A stretch of DNA of 64,000 nt from Sphaerochaeta associata (GTDB taxonomy: Bacteria > Spirochaetota > Spirochaetia > Sphaerochaetales > Sphaerochaetaceae), in assembly GCF_022869165.1 (NCBI RefSeq), contig NZ_CP094929.1:3410001-3474000 (forward strand). The letters run 5' to 3'. The notes below the pieces were generated by a model that had not been told where the DNA came from, made no database searches, and saw nothing but the letters and a program-made list of their open reading frames with translations. Both the position numbers and the translations under genes were made by a program. This document shows positions 32,239 to 40,307 of the stretch, one piece after another. Position 1 is the stretch's first letter, and every line of letters starts with the position of its first letter.

Positions 32239-33399
32239 ATGAAGTTTTCACAGCCCAGTAGCGCCCGAACGATCAATCGGCTGCGCGTGTTGAATTTGCT
32301 CGCCCAACAAGGGGAGATCAGCCGAGCCGATATTGCCAGATTGTTGGATTTGAACAAGCCCTCCACCAGTGAAATCGTGGAACAACTGCTTGCAGAGGGC
32401 CTTGTCGAGGAACAGGGCAAGGTGACCACCAGCAACGGCAGGAGACCCACTGCCCTCTCGCTGAGATCCGATGCCCGCTTGGTACTGGGAGTCGATGTTG
32501 GAAGCAGAACCACCACATTTCTGCTTGCCGACCTGCAGGGGAAAATCCTGCGGTTCGAGCGTCTGCCCACCCCGCTGCAACCGCAGCCCAAGGAGTGGGG
32601 GGAGACCATCATCAGGACCTGCATGAAACTGACCAAGTTCGCCACCACCACGATCGCCGGTATCGCCATCTCCACCTCAGGAAGCCTGAGTCCCGACGGA
32701 CAGTCGATTCTCTCTCACGAGTACTGGTCTTGGGAGGATATTCCCTTGGCAAAGGCTGTTGCCGTCCACACCAAGCTCCCCACCCTGCTTGTCCACCATG
32801 TCCAGGCGATGGTTGAGGCCGAGCGTTGGTTCGGAGGCGAGCAGTCCAAGAACTTCCTTTACGTCAACTGGGGCGAACACATTGCATCGGCTTTTTATAC
32901 CGGCCATTCGATTATTGCCGAGCGAAGTAGATTCGGCCACCTTCCCATCGCCCCTACCGGCTTGTGCCGTTGCGGGGGTATCGGGTGCCTGGAGACGGTG
33001 AGTGCCGGGTGGGCCCTCAGCGAGAAGCATCAAGGACTTTCAGTCAAGCAGCTTGCACAGGGCAATTCCAAGGAAGCACAGCAATCGCTTCAGGGCGCCT
33101 GTCAGGCCATGGGCATGTCCCTTATTGCTGCAAGTGTCGTAACCGGAGCACAAAAGATTATTCTCGGCGGTGGTATTGCAAATCTGGACGACCGATACCT
33201 GGAAATGGTTGCTACGTTCTATCGCGAGCATGCCCACCACGAACTTGCTTCGATTCCTATCTGCCGGTCTGCACTGAAGGACCAGAGTTCTGTTCTGGGA
33301 AGCATAGCTGTAGCACTCGATCGATGGGTGTTTCAACGGCGGATGCTGGAAACGATGCAGGACCTGGACAGTAAAAAACCGCTACTCGAAACCGAGTAG
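32239..33399 (+). CDS. ROK-family transcriptional regulator (NagC/XylR type)
   Basis: 386 residues. N-terminal winged helix (GEISRADIARLLDLNKPSTSEIVEQLLAEGLVEEQG), then a ROK domain: ATP-site LGVDVGSRTTTFLLADL, zinc motif GLCRCGGIGCLE and GAQKIILGGGI. The segment that carries the catalytic Asp in sugar kinases (NDANAA-like) reads LLVHHVQAMVEAE, so I expect no kinase activity and pure sugar-responsive regulation. Start at ATG 32239; the ribosome site is weak (AAGGTGGG, 13 bases off), and GTG 32221 is an alternative. No obvious target operon adjoins it apart from divergent htpG. Confidence 0.87.
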   Translation: MKFSQPSSARTINRLRVLNLLAQQGEISRADIARLLDLNKPSTSEIVEQLLAEGLVEEQGKVTTSNGRRPTALSLRSDARLVLGVDVGSRTTTFLLADLQGKILRFERLPTPLQPQPKEWGETIIRTCMKLTKFATTTIAGIAISTSGSLSPDGQSILSHEYWSWEDIPLAKAVAVHTKLPTLLVHHVQAMVEAERWFGGEQSKNFLYVNWGEHIASAFYTGHSIIAERSRFGHLPIAPTGLCRCGGIGCLETVSAGWALSEKHQGLSVKQLAQGNSKEAQQSLQGACQAMGMSLIAASVVTGAQKIILGGGIANLDDRYLEMVATFYREHAHHELASIPICRSALKDQSSVLGSIAVALDRWVFQRRMLETMQDLDSKKPLLETE

Positions 33400-33521
33400 C
33401 GGCAACCTCCTTGAGAACCCCAGGACTCCTCTCCTAAGGTACGCGTCCACCCGCTGGATACTTCGGACTGGACTCGAGCAACGACACTCATGATTATTGC
33501 ACGCTTTCGTCCGGCTGTAAA
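33373..33521 (-). ncRNA. Candidate small RNA of about 150 nt with its own promoter and terminator
   Basis: A minus-strand promoter, TTGAAA (33555-33550) and TAAAAT (33533-33528) 16 bp apart, predicts a start near 33521. A perfect 10-bp terminator stem (CCGCTACTCG, loop GTTT, CGAGTAGCGG on the minus strand) with a TTTTTT tract ends it at 33373, inside the 3' end of the ROK gene. No open frame of note lies between. The transcript has several GGA-containing motifs. I compared it by eye with SRP, 6S, RNase P and tmRNA features and saw none. It might instead be the 3' UTR of the gene at 33607-34131. Confidence 0.6.
33379..33402 (-). terminator. Terminator of the candidate small RNA, embedded in the ROK gene end
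   Basis: Perfect 10-bp stem, 4-nt loop, six T on the minus strand (33378-33373). On the plus strand the stem is not followed by T, so it does not serve the ROK gene well. Confidence 0.8.
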
Positions 33522-33606
33522 ACGATAATTTTACAATTCTGCTACTATTTTTCAAATCCCTTGTTTAATTAGCCCGATGGTGCGAAAAAGAGCAAATAAA
33601 ACAGAA

Positions 33607-34131
33607 TTAACTGCCTTCAGTATAATTAATCATGAAGGAACCTGCATACGTTCCTGCAGAGAACACATCTTCCGCACGCTTGCGAAGCTTGACGGTGAGT
33701 TTTCCGATGGGGACATCGTCCTGAGGTCCGGCAGGGAATGTGGTATGAAACGTATCGCCATTCTCTACAAAGGTAAGTAGATTCTCCGAAGTAAGCTCCA
33801 AGGAGGTTCGAAGACTATTTACGTCATCGAGGGAAAGATCGCCGATTTGAAAGATCAACTTACCGGCCTTCTGCTTGGCCAAGTGTGAGGAGTAGCGGAA
33901 ATAGATGGATTGACTGACTTCCCACTCCTCAAGGTTCGGAAACACGAAGCTAAGCAGTGCATCCTCGCGAGTCAGCTCTTCTCCGGCTTCATTATAGATG
34001 CGTATCGCTAAATCCTTGGGCTTGATCTCCCCTACAAGATAGACGGTAGCTGCAGGAAACTTGGGCATCTCTTCCGCCCCGAGGGGGAGAAATAATATAA
34101 TCAACAGTACTATGGAAAGGAGCTTTTTCAT
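33607..34131 (-). CDS. Small secreted protein of unknown function (family of three, member 1)
   Basis: 174 residues with a signal peptide (KKLLSIVLLIILFLPLGAEE). The mature part looks all-beta and ends in GTYAGSFMINYTEGS. The last segment matches the endings of the two proteins upstream (pattern GxYxxxxxIxI), so the three are probably distant paralogues of an exported beta-sandwich family. The function is unknown; pilus-like or surface matrix proteins are possible. Start at 34131 with GGAG six bases before. Confidence 0.7.
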   Translation of the reverse strand: MKKLLSIVLLIILFLPLGAEEMPKFPAATVYLVGEIKPKDLAIRIYNEAGEELTREDALLSFVFPNLEEWEVSQSIYFRYSSHLAKQKAGKLIFQIGDLSLDDVNSLRTSLELTSENLLTFVENGDTFHTTFPAGPQDDVPIGKLTVKLRKRAEDVFSAGTYAGSFMINYTEGS

Positions 34132-34208
34132 GTATATCTCCAATAAATCAAAACTAGCTATATCCTAGCAAGAGAATGTAAAACTTGATAGTGGGAGAGA
34201 TAAGAAAA

Positions 34209-34230
34209 GCTGTGCAGTTGCCTGCACAGC
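34209..34230 (-). terminator. Terminator after the second small secreted protein gene
   Basis: On the minus strand GCTGTGCAG and CTGCACAGC form a perfect 9-bp stem with a 4-nt loop, followed by TTTTCTT. Confidence 0.82.
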
Positions 34231-34256
34231 CCAAACTCTCAACACAAGGAGAAAAA

Positions 34257-34814
34257 TCAGGAAGCGGAGATTGCGATAGTCACAGTTGCAGTATAAGCAC
34301 CAGGGGTTGCATCACCAACATATTGACCAGCACCAATAGAAGTCCCAAGATGGTCCGTACCCGTTGCAGTTGCAGGAACAATTGTGAATGTATCTTCACC
34401 GGTATGAGTTACCGTTCCAAGGCTTGTAGCATTGTTTTCAGAGAACAACAGATAATATGACTGACCGGAAACTGGATCTATGGATACATTGCTCTTCTTG
34501 ACGTCAGCAATTTTGACAATGCTGGATCCATTCGTATGCAAGAAATTTCCAACTGTCATCCTAAACTTAAAAGCGCCCTGTGCATTTGTGCGATATCCAT
34601 ACACAAAGGAAGGATTTGTCTCGAATGCATCAAGAATCTCAATTGAGCTCTGATATTTAACAGAGTTGACGGTAAAACCATGCTCAAGGAATTCTCCAAC
34701 ATTTGCCTTTAACAGAGCTTCAACACTCGTAGGAACAGTGACGGAATAGGTAGCAAACAACCCACCAACAGCAAGCAGTAGAACCAAAGCAAGTGCAATC
34801 AACTTTTTATTCAT
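34257..34814 (-). CDS. Small secreted protein of unknown function (family of three, member 2)
   Basis: 185 residues with a signal peptide (NKKLIALALVLLLAVGGLFATYS). Mature chain rich in Thr, Ser, Val and Gly, predicted beta. It shares with member 3 an early pattern (FLEHGFTV versus YLVHGFLK), a middle FVYGYRTNAQGAFKFRMTV versus FTYAIQTNVSIPLKVTATV, and the ending PGAYTATVTIAIS versus SGAYESTVSIGIT. The role is unknown. Strong AAAGGAG six bases before ATG 34814. Lies between its own terminator and a 350-bp AT-rich gap. Confidence 0.75.
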   Translation of the reverse strand: MNKKLIALALVLLLAVGGLFATYSVTVPTSVEALLKANVGEFLEHGFTVNSVKYQSSIEILDAFETNPSFVYGYRTNAQGAFKFRMTVGNFLHTNGSSIVKIADVKKSNVSIDPVSGQSYYLLFSENNATSLGTVTHTGEDTFTIVPATATGTDHLGTSIGAGQYVGDATPGAYTATVTIAISAS

Positions 34815-34829
34815 TCTCAACTCCTTTGG

Positions 34830-35125
34830 GAGGTAATCCTTTTATGGCACGATCCCTTTATACATGCATAGCCTACTACCGAGTCAGACTTATGTCAAGA
34901 TTAGAGATATGATTTTTGATTATTTTCATAATAATTTTTTTTGAAATTTTTATATCTTTTATTTATATATATTTATCATATATCCTACTTATTACACATG
35001 TTAGACAATCATCTAAATATATCTAGATGTTAATTACGATAATGATTTTTATTAAGAAGAATATATGGTAGCAATACGGGTACTCCTGTCACAACTATGT
35101 ATGTAAGTAATTGGATTTCCATAAC
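34830..35125. other. AT-rich gene-free stretch
   Basis: Runs of T and A (for example around 34920-35000) make this far more AT-rich than the rest of the window. I find no gene or clear repeat. It probably holds the promoter of the secreted protein gene at 34257-34814 with an extended AT-rich upstream element. Confidence 0.5.
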
Positions 35126-35129
35126 AAAG

Positions 35130-35150
35130 AGGGTGCCTTTTCGGCACCCT
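35130..35150 (-). terminator. Terminator after the third small secreted protein gene
   Basis: AGGGTGCC and GGCACCCT form an 8-bp stem with a 5-nt loop; on the minus strand TCTTTGTT follows. The U-tract is imperfect. Confidence 0.6.
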
Positions 35151-35173
35151 GCTTCCCTAAACACATGAGTCTC

Positions 35174-35707
35174 TTAATTATTCGGGGTTATCCCGATTGA
35201 AACCGTTGATTCATACGCACCTGAAGGAGCGTTTTGTACCTGGGTTTGATTGGCAAGGACGGTCAACGTATATGCATAGGTAGCCATACCCGAGGCATTG
35301 GGAGTGAACTCCACAAGGTTGTAGGTACCGCTGGTTGAGTCCACCGGAGCTTCGCTGAGAATCGCCGCTTCACTCTCCTGTACATAAATCTTGTCGATCC
35401 CAACCTGATAGGAGGTGGGGGCGTATTGCAGGTTGAACGGTGAAACCGTAGCCGTCACCTTCAGTGGAATGGATACGTTGGTCTGGATGGCATAGGTGAA
35501 GGAAGCTCCACTGGTATTGAATGCATCGTCCACTTCGGTTGAGGAGACAATGACCTGAGAGCCCTCTGTTGTCTTGAGAAATCCGTGTACGAGGTACTCG
35601 GGAACCCTGGTGGTAAGCGAGATGGTGACTTGTGCTGGATTTACTGGAGCTGCAAAGAGACTCAGCTGAAATATAAGCAGCAACGCAATAACAGTATATC
35701 GTTTCAT
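35174..35707 (-). CDS. Small secreted protein of unknown function (family of three, member 3)
   Basis: 177 residues; signal peptide KRYTVIALLLIFQLSLFAAPV, then a beta-rich, Thr/Val/Ser-rich chain. Similar in plan to the protein at 34257-34814, including the closing GAYESTVSIGITPNN. Likely exported and possibly assembled on the surface. Start at ATG 35707 with GGGAGG about 12 bases before. Nothing around it gives a function. Confidence 0.72.
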   Translation of the reverse strand: MKRYTVIALLLIFQLSLFAAPVNPAQVTISLTTRVPEYLVHGFLKTTEGSQVIVSSTEVDDAFNTSGASFTYAIQTNVSIPLKVTATVSPFNLQYAPTSYQVGIDKIYVQESEAAILSEAPVDSTSGTYNLVEFTPNASGMATYAYTLTVLANQTQVQNAPSGAYESTVSIGITPNN

Positions 35708-35759
35708 GAAGCTGTAGTTCCCTCCCGGAAAATCGTGCAAGAGTTTTCCCGTCATCTTC

Positions 35760-36147
35760 AGTTAGAACTATACTGCGAGAGAAAAACATATGTCAATACA
35801 CAAGGTATTTGTCTTACATGGTTCATCACCAAAAAAGCATTTATTTTCTTATTTCTCTACATTATATATTTTTATCATGTTTCTTGCTTATGACATCTTT
35901 TTTCTTTGCAATTGAAACAATATACAGTAGATTCTCAATACATATACATCTTTATTTCCTGCATATGAGGCGATTGTTCTGTCACAATGAAAGAAGTTTT
36001 TGCTAATGTAACAAGTGATTTTGTGAAGCAAATAATCGGCATTGCGGAACAAACCACTACTTTATCAATAATTATAAACATCCAGTAAAATAAATTCTTT
36101 TTCCAAACTTATAACATATACCACTGTTAGACGATTGCTTTTCAAGA
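35760..36147. other. AT-rich gene-free stretch upstream of the GntR gene
   Basis: No gene or strong structure. It probably contains the minus-strand promoter of the secreted protein gene (35707) and ends at a TATAAT at 36148-36153, the likely -10 element of the plus-strand GntR gene. Confidence 0.45.
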
Positions 36148-36176
36148 TATAATAGCGTATATAAGAGGTTGTAGGA

Positions 36177-36260
36177 TGTATACAGTTGCAACTACAGACG
36201 TCAAACGGTATCACCAAGGAAGTAGACAAGATGAGCGGAAACAACATTACAGGATCTGAG
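36177..36260 (+). other. Possible 27-codon upstream frame overlapping the GntR start
   Basis: An ATG at 36177 behind AGAGGTTGTAGG opens a 27-codon frame that ends at 36260, 27 bases inside the GntR gene and in another frame. Its translation would compete with or couple to the regulator start. It may be chance. Confidence 0.25.
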
Positions 36261-36971
36261 ACAAAATCGACCGTAATTGCAAACAAACTCGAGGAGGAAA
36301 TCCTCGCTAAAAAATATAAGGCCGGGGAGACGCTGCCAAGCCAGCACGACCTGGCAGCCCAGTTCTTCGCATCAAGCAGGAGCGTACGCGAGGCTTTCAA
36401 AAATCTGGAGGCAAAGGGGCTTATCAGCGTAAAGCAGGGCAAGAAAGCCATCGTCAAGAGCAACAGCCTCGACCAGTTTGTGGAGTCGCTCTCTGCATCC
36501 ATGATCAGCAAGCAGGCTCCGGACAAGAAGCTGCTCACCGACTTGATGCAGGTACGAACGACCATCGAGGTATCTGCGGCAAGAGAGCTCTCCCGAGACC
36601 CCAACAGAATGCTGATCGTCCGGTCCCTCGACCGCGCCTGCACCAAAATGGAGCACCTGCTGCCCAGCCTCGAAACCGGCAAGGATGCAGAAGCGACCAA
36701 GCAGTTCAAGGCAACGGAGTTCGAATTCCATGCCGCTTTGATCAAGTCGAACGACAACATCATCCTCAGCAGCATCTATGAGAACCTCGCACCGCAGCTC
36801 TATGCTGCAATGGACAGGTTGCCTGAGACCTACAACGAGCAAAAAAAGAAAGTAAACGAGTACCGCTATTTGGTGGAAGCATTGGTAAACGGGCAGACCG
36901 ACCTTGCGGTAGCCCTCACGCTGGTGAACCTCACCAATATCAGGGATAAATTCGAGACCCTCGACCTGTAA
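36231..36971 (+). CDS. GntR-family (FCD) regulator, paralogue 1 flanking the sucrose gene
   Basis: 246 residues: winged helix (QHDLAAQFFASSRSVREAFKNLEAKGLISVKQGKKAIV) and FCD domain (ATEFEFHAALIKSNDN, NEYRYLVEALVNGQ). Close in sequence to the regulator at 39495-40250: both share NSLDQ(F/Y)VES, L(M)QVR, ANGxxxLSxIYxNLxP and ALxNGQTDLAVALxLVxLT. AAGGAAG precedes ATG 36231. Sits directly before the sucrose-phosphate synthase gene, beyond a terminator. The usual FCD metal ligands are partly altered (Tyr in place of the third His). Confidence 0.86.
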   Translation: MSGNNITGSETKSTVIANKLEEEILAKKYKAGETLPSQHDLAAQFFASSRSVREAFKNLEAKGLISVKQGKKAIVKSNSLDQFVESLSASMISKQAPDKKLLTDLMQVRTTIEVSAARELSRDPNRMLIVRSLDRACTKMEHLLPSLETGKDAEATKQFKATEFEFHAALIKSNDNIILSSIYENLAPQLYAAMDRLPETYNEQKKKVNEYRYLVEALVNGQTDLAVALTLVNLTNIRDKFETLDL

Positions 36972-36990
36972 AAAAGGTCCTTACTTGAAT

Positions 36991-37023
36991 AAACGCTGCC
37001 GTGGATTTTGGCAGCGTTTTTTT
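36991..37023 (+). terminator. Terminator between the GntR gene and the sucrose gene
   Basis: AAACGCTGCC pairs with GGCAGCGTTT around a 9-nt loop, followed by seven T. Strong intrinsic terminator. Confidence 0.92.
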
Positions 37024-37030
37024 GTGCCGG

Positions 37031-37065
37031 TTGACACATCTTATCTCATATGTAACGATTACATA
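37031..37065 (+). promoter_or_regulatory. Promoter and operator of the sucrose-phosphate synthase gene
   Basis: TTGACA (37031-37036) is followed after 16-17 bp by TAACGAT as -10. The -10 lies inside a perfect inverted repeat TATGTAA-CGA-TTACATA (37049-37065), so a bound repressor would block RNA polymerase. One of the two flanking GntR proteins is the obvious candidate. Confidence 0.65.
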
Positions 37066-37075
37066 AGAGGTTAGT

Positions 37076-39217
37076 ATGTATATAGCAATAATAAATATTC
37101 ACGGGCTTGTTCGTAGCGAGCACATCGAAATGGGTAGAGATGCCGATACCGGGGGACAGACCCGATATGCAGTCGACCTCGTCAAGGAGCTTGCAAAGCA
37201 CCTGGATGTCGAGGTGGACCTTTTCACCCGCCTGATCAAGGATGCGCGGCATGACGCCGATTATGCAAAAAGCATCGAGCCGATCGGAGAGAGAGGGCGC
37301 ATCGTTCGTCTCAGCTGCGGTGGCAATGCATATGTACGGAAGGAACTGCTGTGGCCGCATTTGGATGAGTATGTAGATAATCTCATCAGCTTTTTTAGGA
37401 CACAGAAGAAAATACCGGATATTTTGCATGCTCACTATGCCGATGCCGCCTATGTAGCCAATGAACTTGCAGCCTACTTTGACATCCCGCTGGTCTTTAC
37501 CGGCCACTCCCTGGGAAGAAACAAGTTGGAGTACCTGAAAGAACAGAATACCAGCGAAGAAAAACTGAATCAGTACTACCATATTCAAACGAGGATCCAG
37601 AACGAAGAGAAGATTCTTGAAAAGGCAGACCTTGTCATCACCAGCACCGAGTATGAGAAGGAGAGCCTGTATGCACCGTACGAGAAGCGTAACCTATCCG
37701 TCATGCAGGTAATCCCGCCGGGACTCGACCTGGCGTCGTTCTTCCCCTACTACCATTATGAAATTCAGGATCCCTCGATCACCGAAGAGATGAAGCATGC
37801 CCAGTACTCGATGATCAAGGAGCTTGAACGCTTTCTCACCACCATGGACAAACCCTTCATCCTCGCCCTGTGCCGACCTGATGGAAGGAAGAACATCGAC
37901 CAGCTGATCGAAATCTACGGCAAAAGCCAACGATTGCAGGCACTTGCCAATCTGGTCATTGTCGCCGGCATCCGTGATGACATCTCCACCATGGAAGAGG
38001 GAGAGAAGCAGGTGCTCACCGACATGCTGCTCTTGATGGACCGTTACGACTTGTATGGGAAAATGGCCATACCCAAGCATCACAACCCTGATTCGGATGT
38101 CCCGGAAATCTATAGGCTTGCCGCCATGAAACGAGGCTTGTTCGTCAGTACAGCCGCCTTGGAGAACTTCGGCCTGACCTTCATCGAGGCATCTGCAGTC
38201 GGCCTCCCCTTCGTTGGAACCAACAAAGGAGGGGTGCAGGACATCCAGAAGAATTGTGAAAGCGGAATCCTCGTCGACATAGGTGATCACAAACATGTGG
38301 AACAAACCATCCACGACCTGCTCACCGATGCAAATCTGTGGGATACATTGTCTCATAACGGAGTTGAACGGACCCGGACGGTCTACAATTGGGAGGCCCA
38401 TGCAGAGAGATACCTGCACGCCCTGAAGAGCATCAAAACCGACAAGACACCGCTGCCAACACTTGAGAAGCGGCTTGGTTCGATCAAGCACCTTGTGGTC
38501 TGCGACATCGACAACACCCTTACCACCGACCAGGCTTCGGCACAGAGACTCATTGCGGCCCTCAAGGAGCATCACCAGCATCTGGGTTTTGCCGTTGCAA
38601 CCGGGAGAAACATCGATTCCGCCCTGTCCATTCTCAAACAGTACGGCTATCCGAATCCGGACATCCTCATCACCTCCGTCGGCAGCGAAATCCACTATGG
38701 ACGACAGGCAATGCCTGACAAGGGGTGGGCTGATTACATCAAGCGCGCGTGGAAACCGAAGGCGATCATGGATGCCCTGCAGGAATTCAAGGAGCTCGAA
38801 TTGCAAACAGAGGAAGGTGCCCAACGCACCTACAAAGTCAGCTATACCGTCAAAGCGGGTACAGATACGGCACTACTGGTTAAAAACATCAAGGAAGCCT
38901 TGCATAAGGGTTCGGGCAAACAGCATATCATCCTCTCGCATGACACCTATCTGGACATCCTTCCCTACCGTGCCGGCAAGGGAAATGCAATCCTCTACCT
39001 GGCTTGGAAGTGGGGCATCGCCGAACAGGATATCGTTACGGCCGGCGACAGTGAGAATGACCGAGACATGTTCACCAAGGGCCTTTCGTCGATCATTGTG
39101 GCAAACCACGAGAAGAGCCTTGCCAAACTCCGAAGAACCAAACATCGGTTCTTCGCATCCAAGGCGGAAGCGGCAGGGGTGCTTGAAGGCCTTTCGCACT
39201 TCGGCATAATTGAGTAA
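37076..39217 (+). CDS. Bifunctional sucrose-phosphate synthase/phosphatase
   Basis: 713 residues. Residues 1-460 are a GT4 glycosyltransferase of the SPS type: GRDADTGGQTRYAVDL, HAHYADA, VFTGHSLGRNKLE, ALCRPDGRKNI and ALENFGLTFIEASAVGLPFVGTNKGG (nucleotide sugar site). Residues 470-713 are an HAD phosphatase like sucrose-phosphate phosphatase with motif I DIDNTLT, TGRNIDSA, the conserved Lys region RAGKGNAI and motif GDSENDRDM, all intact. It should make sucrose 6-phosphate from a nucleotide-glucose and fructose 6-phosphate and hydrolyse it to sucrose, probably as an osmolyte or reserve. AGAGG precedes ATG 37076. Confidence 0.9.
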   Translation: MYIAIINIHGLVRSEHIEMGRDADTGGQTRYAVDLVKELAKHLDVEVDLFTRLIKDARHDADYAKSIEPIGERGRIVRLSCGGNAYVRKELLWPHLDEYVDNLISFFRTQKKIPDILHAHYADAAYVANELAAYFDIPLVFTGHSLGRNKLEYLKEQNTSEEKLNQYYHIQTRIQNEEKILEKADLVITSTEYEKESLYAPYEKRNLSVMQVIPPGLDLASFFPYYHYEIQDPSITEEMKHAQYSMIKELERFLTTMDKPFILALCRPDGRKNIDQLIEIYGKSQRLQALANLVIVAGIRDDISTMEEGEKQVLTDMLLLMDRYDLYGKMAIPKHHNPDSDVPEIYRLAAMKRGLFVSTAALENFGLTFIEASAVGLPFVGTNKGGVQDIQKNCESGILVDIGDHKHVEQTIHDLLTDANLWDTLSHNGVERTRTVYNWEAHAERYLHALKSIKTDKTPLPTLEKRLGSIKHLVVCDIDNTLTTDQASAQRLIAALKEHHQHLGFAVATGRNIDSALSILKQYGYPNPDILITSVGSEIHYGRQAMPDKGWADYIKRAWKPKAIMDALQEFKELELQTEEGAQRTYKVSYTVKAGTDTALLVKNIKEALHKGSGKQHIILSHDTYLDILPYRAGKGNAILYLAWKWGIAEQDIVTAGDSENDRDMFTKGLSSIIVANHEKSLAKLRRTKHRFFASKAEAAGVLEGLSHFGIIE

Positions 39218-39232
39218 TGCAGTCCATGCGAG

Positions 39233-39260
39233 TAAGGTTCTTCTGTGTGGGAGAACCTTA
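39233..39260 (+). terminator. Terminator after the sucrose gene
   Basis: TAAGGTTCT pairs with AGAACCTTA around a 10-nt loop, followed by the U-rich TTTCTTGTATT. Confidence 0.65.
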
Positions 39261-39408
39261 TTTCTTGTATTATCTGGATGTACAAAGCAAGAAAGAAGTA
39301 CTTCAATCCTATGTCCGATGTTGGGGTTTGACTAACTAACTTATTACACGAATTACAACTGATGACATCAATTATTTTTTTGATATCCAAGTATTGCATA
39401 TAGTTAGA

Positions 39409-39423
39409 AACTATACTATAGTT
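39409..39423. promoter_or_regulatory. Inverted repeat upstream of the second GntR gene
   Basis: AACTATA-C-TATAGTT is a perfect 15-bp inverted repeat about 85 bp before the regulator start. It is likely an operator or overlaps the promoter. It differs from the repeat at 37049-37065. Confidence 0.45.
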
Positions 39424-39494
39424 GGCGTGTAAGCAAACATAGAACGTATGACATGGTTGGGTCTTACATTGCTTCGCTCAACAAGGAAGAAGAA

Positions 39495-40250
39495 ATGGAC
39501 TACATTTCACAAACAAAATCAGCAAGAATTGCTTCATCCTTGGAAGAAATGATCTTGGACAACCGTCTTAAAAGCGGATCATTCCTACCATCACAGCAAG
39601 TCCTTGCCGATCAATTCAATACATCGAGCCGCCCCATCCGTGAAGCTTTGAAGCTTCTCGAAGCCAAGGGGTTGGTTATTATTTCACAAGGACGAAGGGC
39701 CCAGGTCAGGAGCAACAATCTCGACCAATATGTCGAGTCCATCTCCACCACCATCGTAAACAGCAAGATAAGCCAGGCAAAACTGATGCGAAACCTCATG
39801 CAGGTGCGTATCACCGTCGCCACGAGTGCCGCCAGGGGCTTCAGCCGCTTGGAGAACCGTGACGAGTACCTTGCCCAGCTTTGGAATTCCAGCAACCGTA
39901 TGGAAGCCTCCGTTCCCCATATCTTCCAAAAGGATGCCAAGGCTCATGCCGAATATCTGAAGGCGGAAGCCGATTTTCACAGAACCTTGGTATTTGCAAA
40001 CGGCAACCAGATTCTCTCCTGCATTTATGACAATCTATCACCGCTTCTGGATACGGCGATGAACTCAATCAAGTTCACCCCTGTCCAGATGGAAAAACGT
40101 TCCAAGGACTACTCGTATCTGTGTGAAGCGCTGCAGAACGGACAGACCGACCTTGCAGTCGCCCTGGTGCTGGTCACCCTCACCACCTTGGAAACCAAGG
40201 TGATGGACCACTATCCGGATGAAAGCATGGCGATGATCTCATACGCCTGA
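39495..40250 (+). CDS. GntR-family (FCD) regulator, paralogue 2 flanking the sucrose gene
   Basis: 251 residues, winged helix (QQVLADQFNTSSRPIREALKLLEAKGLVIISQGRRAQVRSNNLDQYVES) and FCD-type domain (AEADFHRTLVFANGNQILSCIYDNLSPLLDTAMNS). A clear paralogue of 36231-36971; both have a basic segment after the HTH in place of the usual wing Gly-Thr. Start at ATG 39495 behind AAGGAAGAAG. The sucrose gene lies between the two. They may bind as heterodimers or oppose each other, which is speculation. Confidence 0.86.
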   Translation: MDYISQTKSARIASSLEEMILDNRLKSGSFLPSQQVLADQFNTSSRPIREALKLLEAKGLVIISQGRRAQVRSNNLDQYVESISTTIVNSKISQAKLMRNLMQVRITVATSAARGFSRLENRDEYLAQLWNSSNRMEASVPHIFQKDAKAHAEYLKAEADFHRTLVFANGNQILSCIYDNLSPLLDTAMNSIKFTPVQMEKRSKDYSYLCEALQNGQTDLAVALVLVTLTTLETKVMDHYPDESMAMISYA

Positions 40251-40307
40251 CCGTCCTGCTTTGGCAAGAATCCTCTCGCGTGATATAGTCACGTGGGAGG
40301 ATTTTTT

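Noticed and set aside
33373-33521. SRP RNA, 6S RNA, RNase P RNA or tmRNA
   Set aside because: The transcript lacks the SRP tetraloop region, the 6S open-bubble layout, the RNase P core strings and any tRNA-like end, and is too short for the last two.
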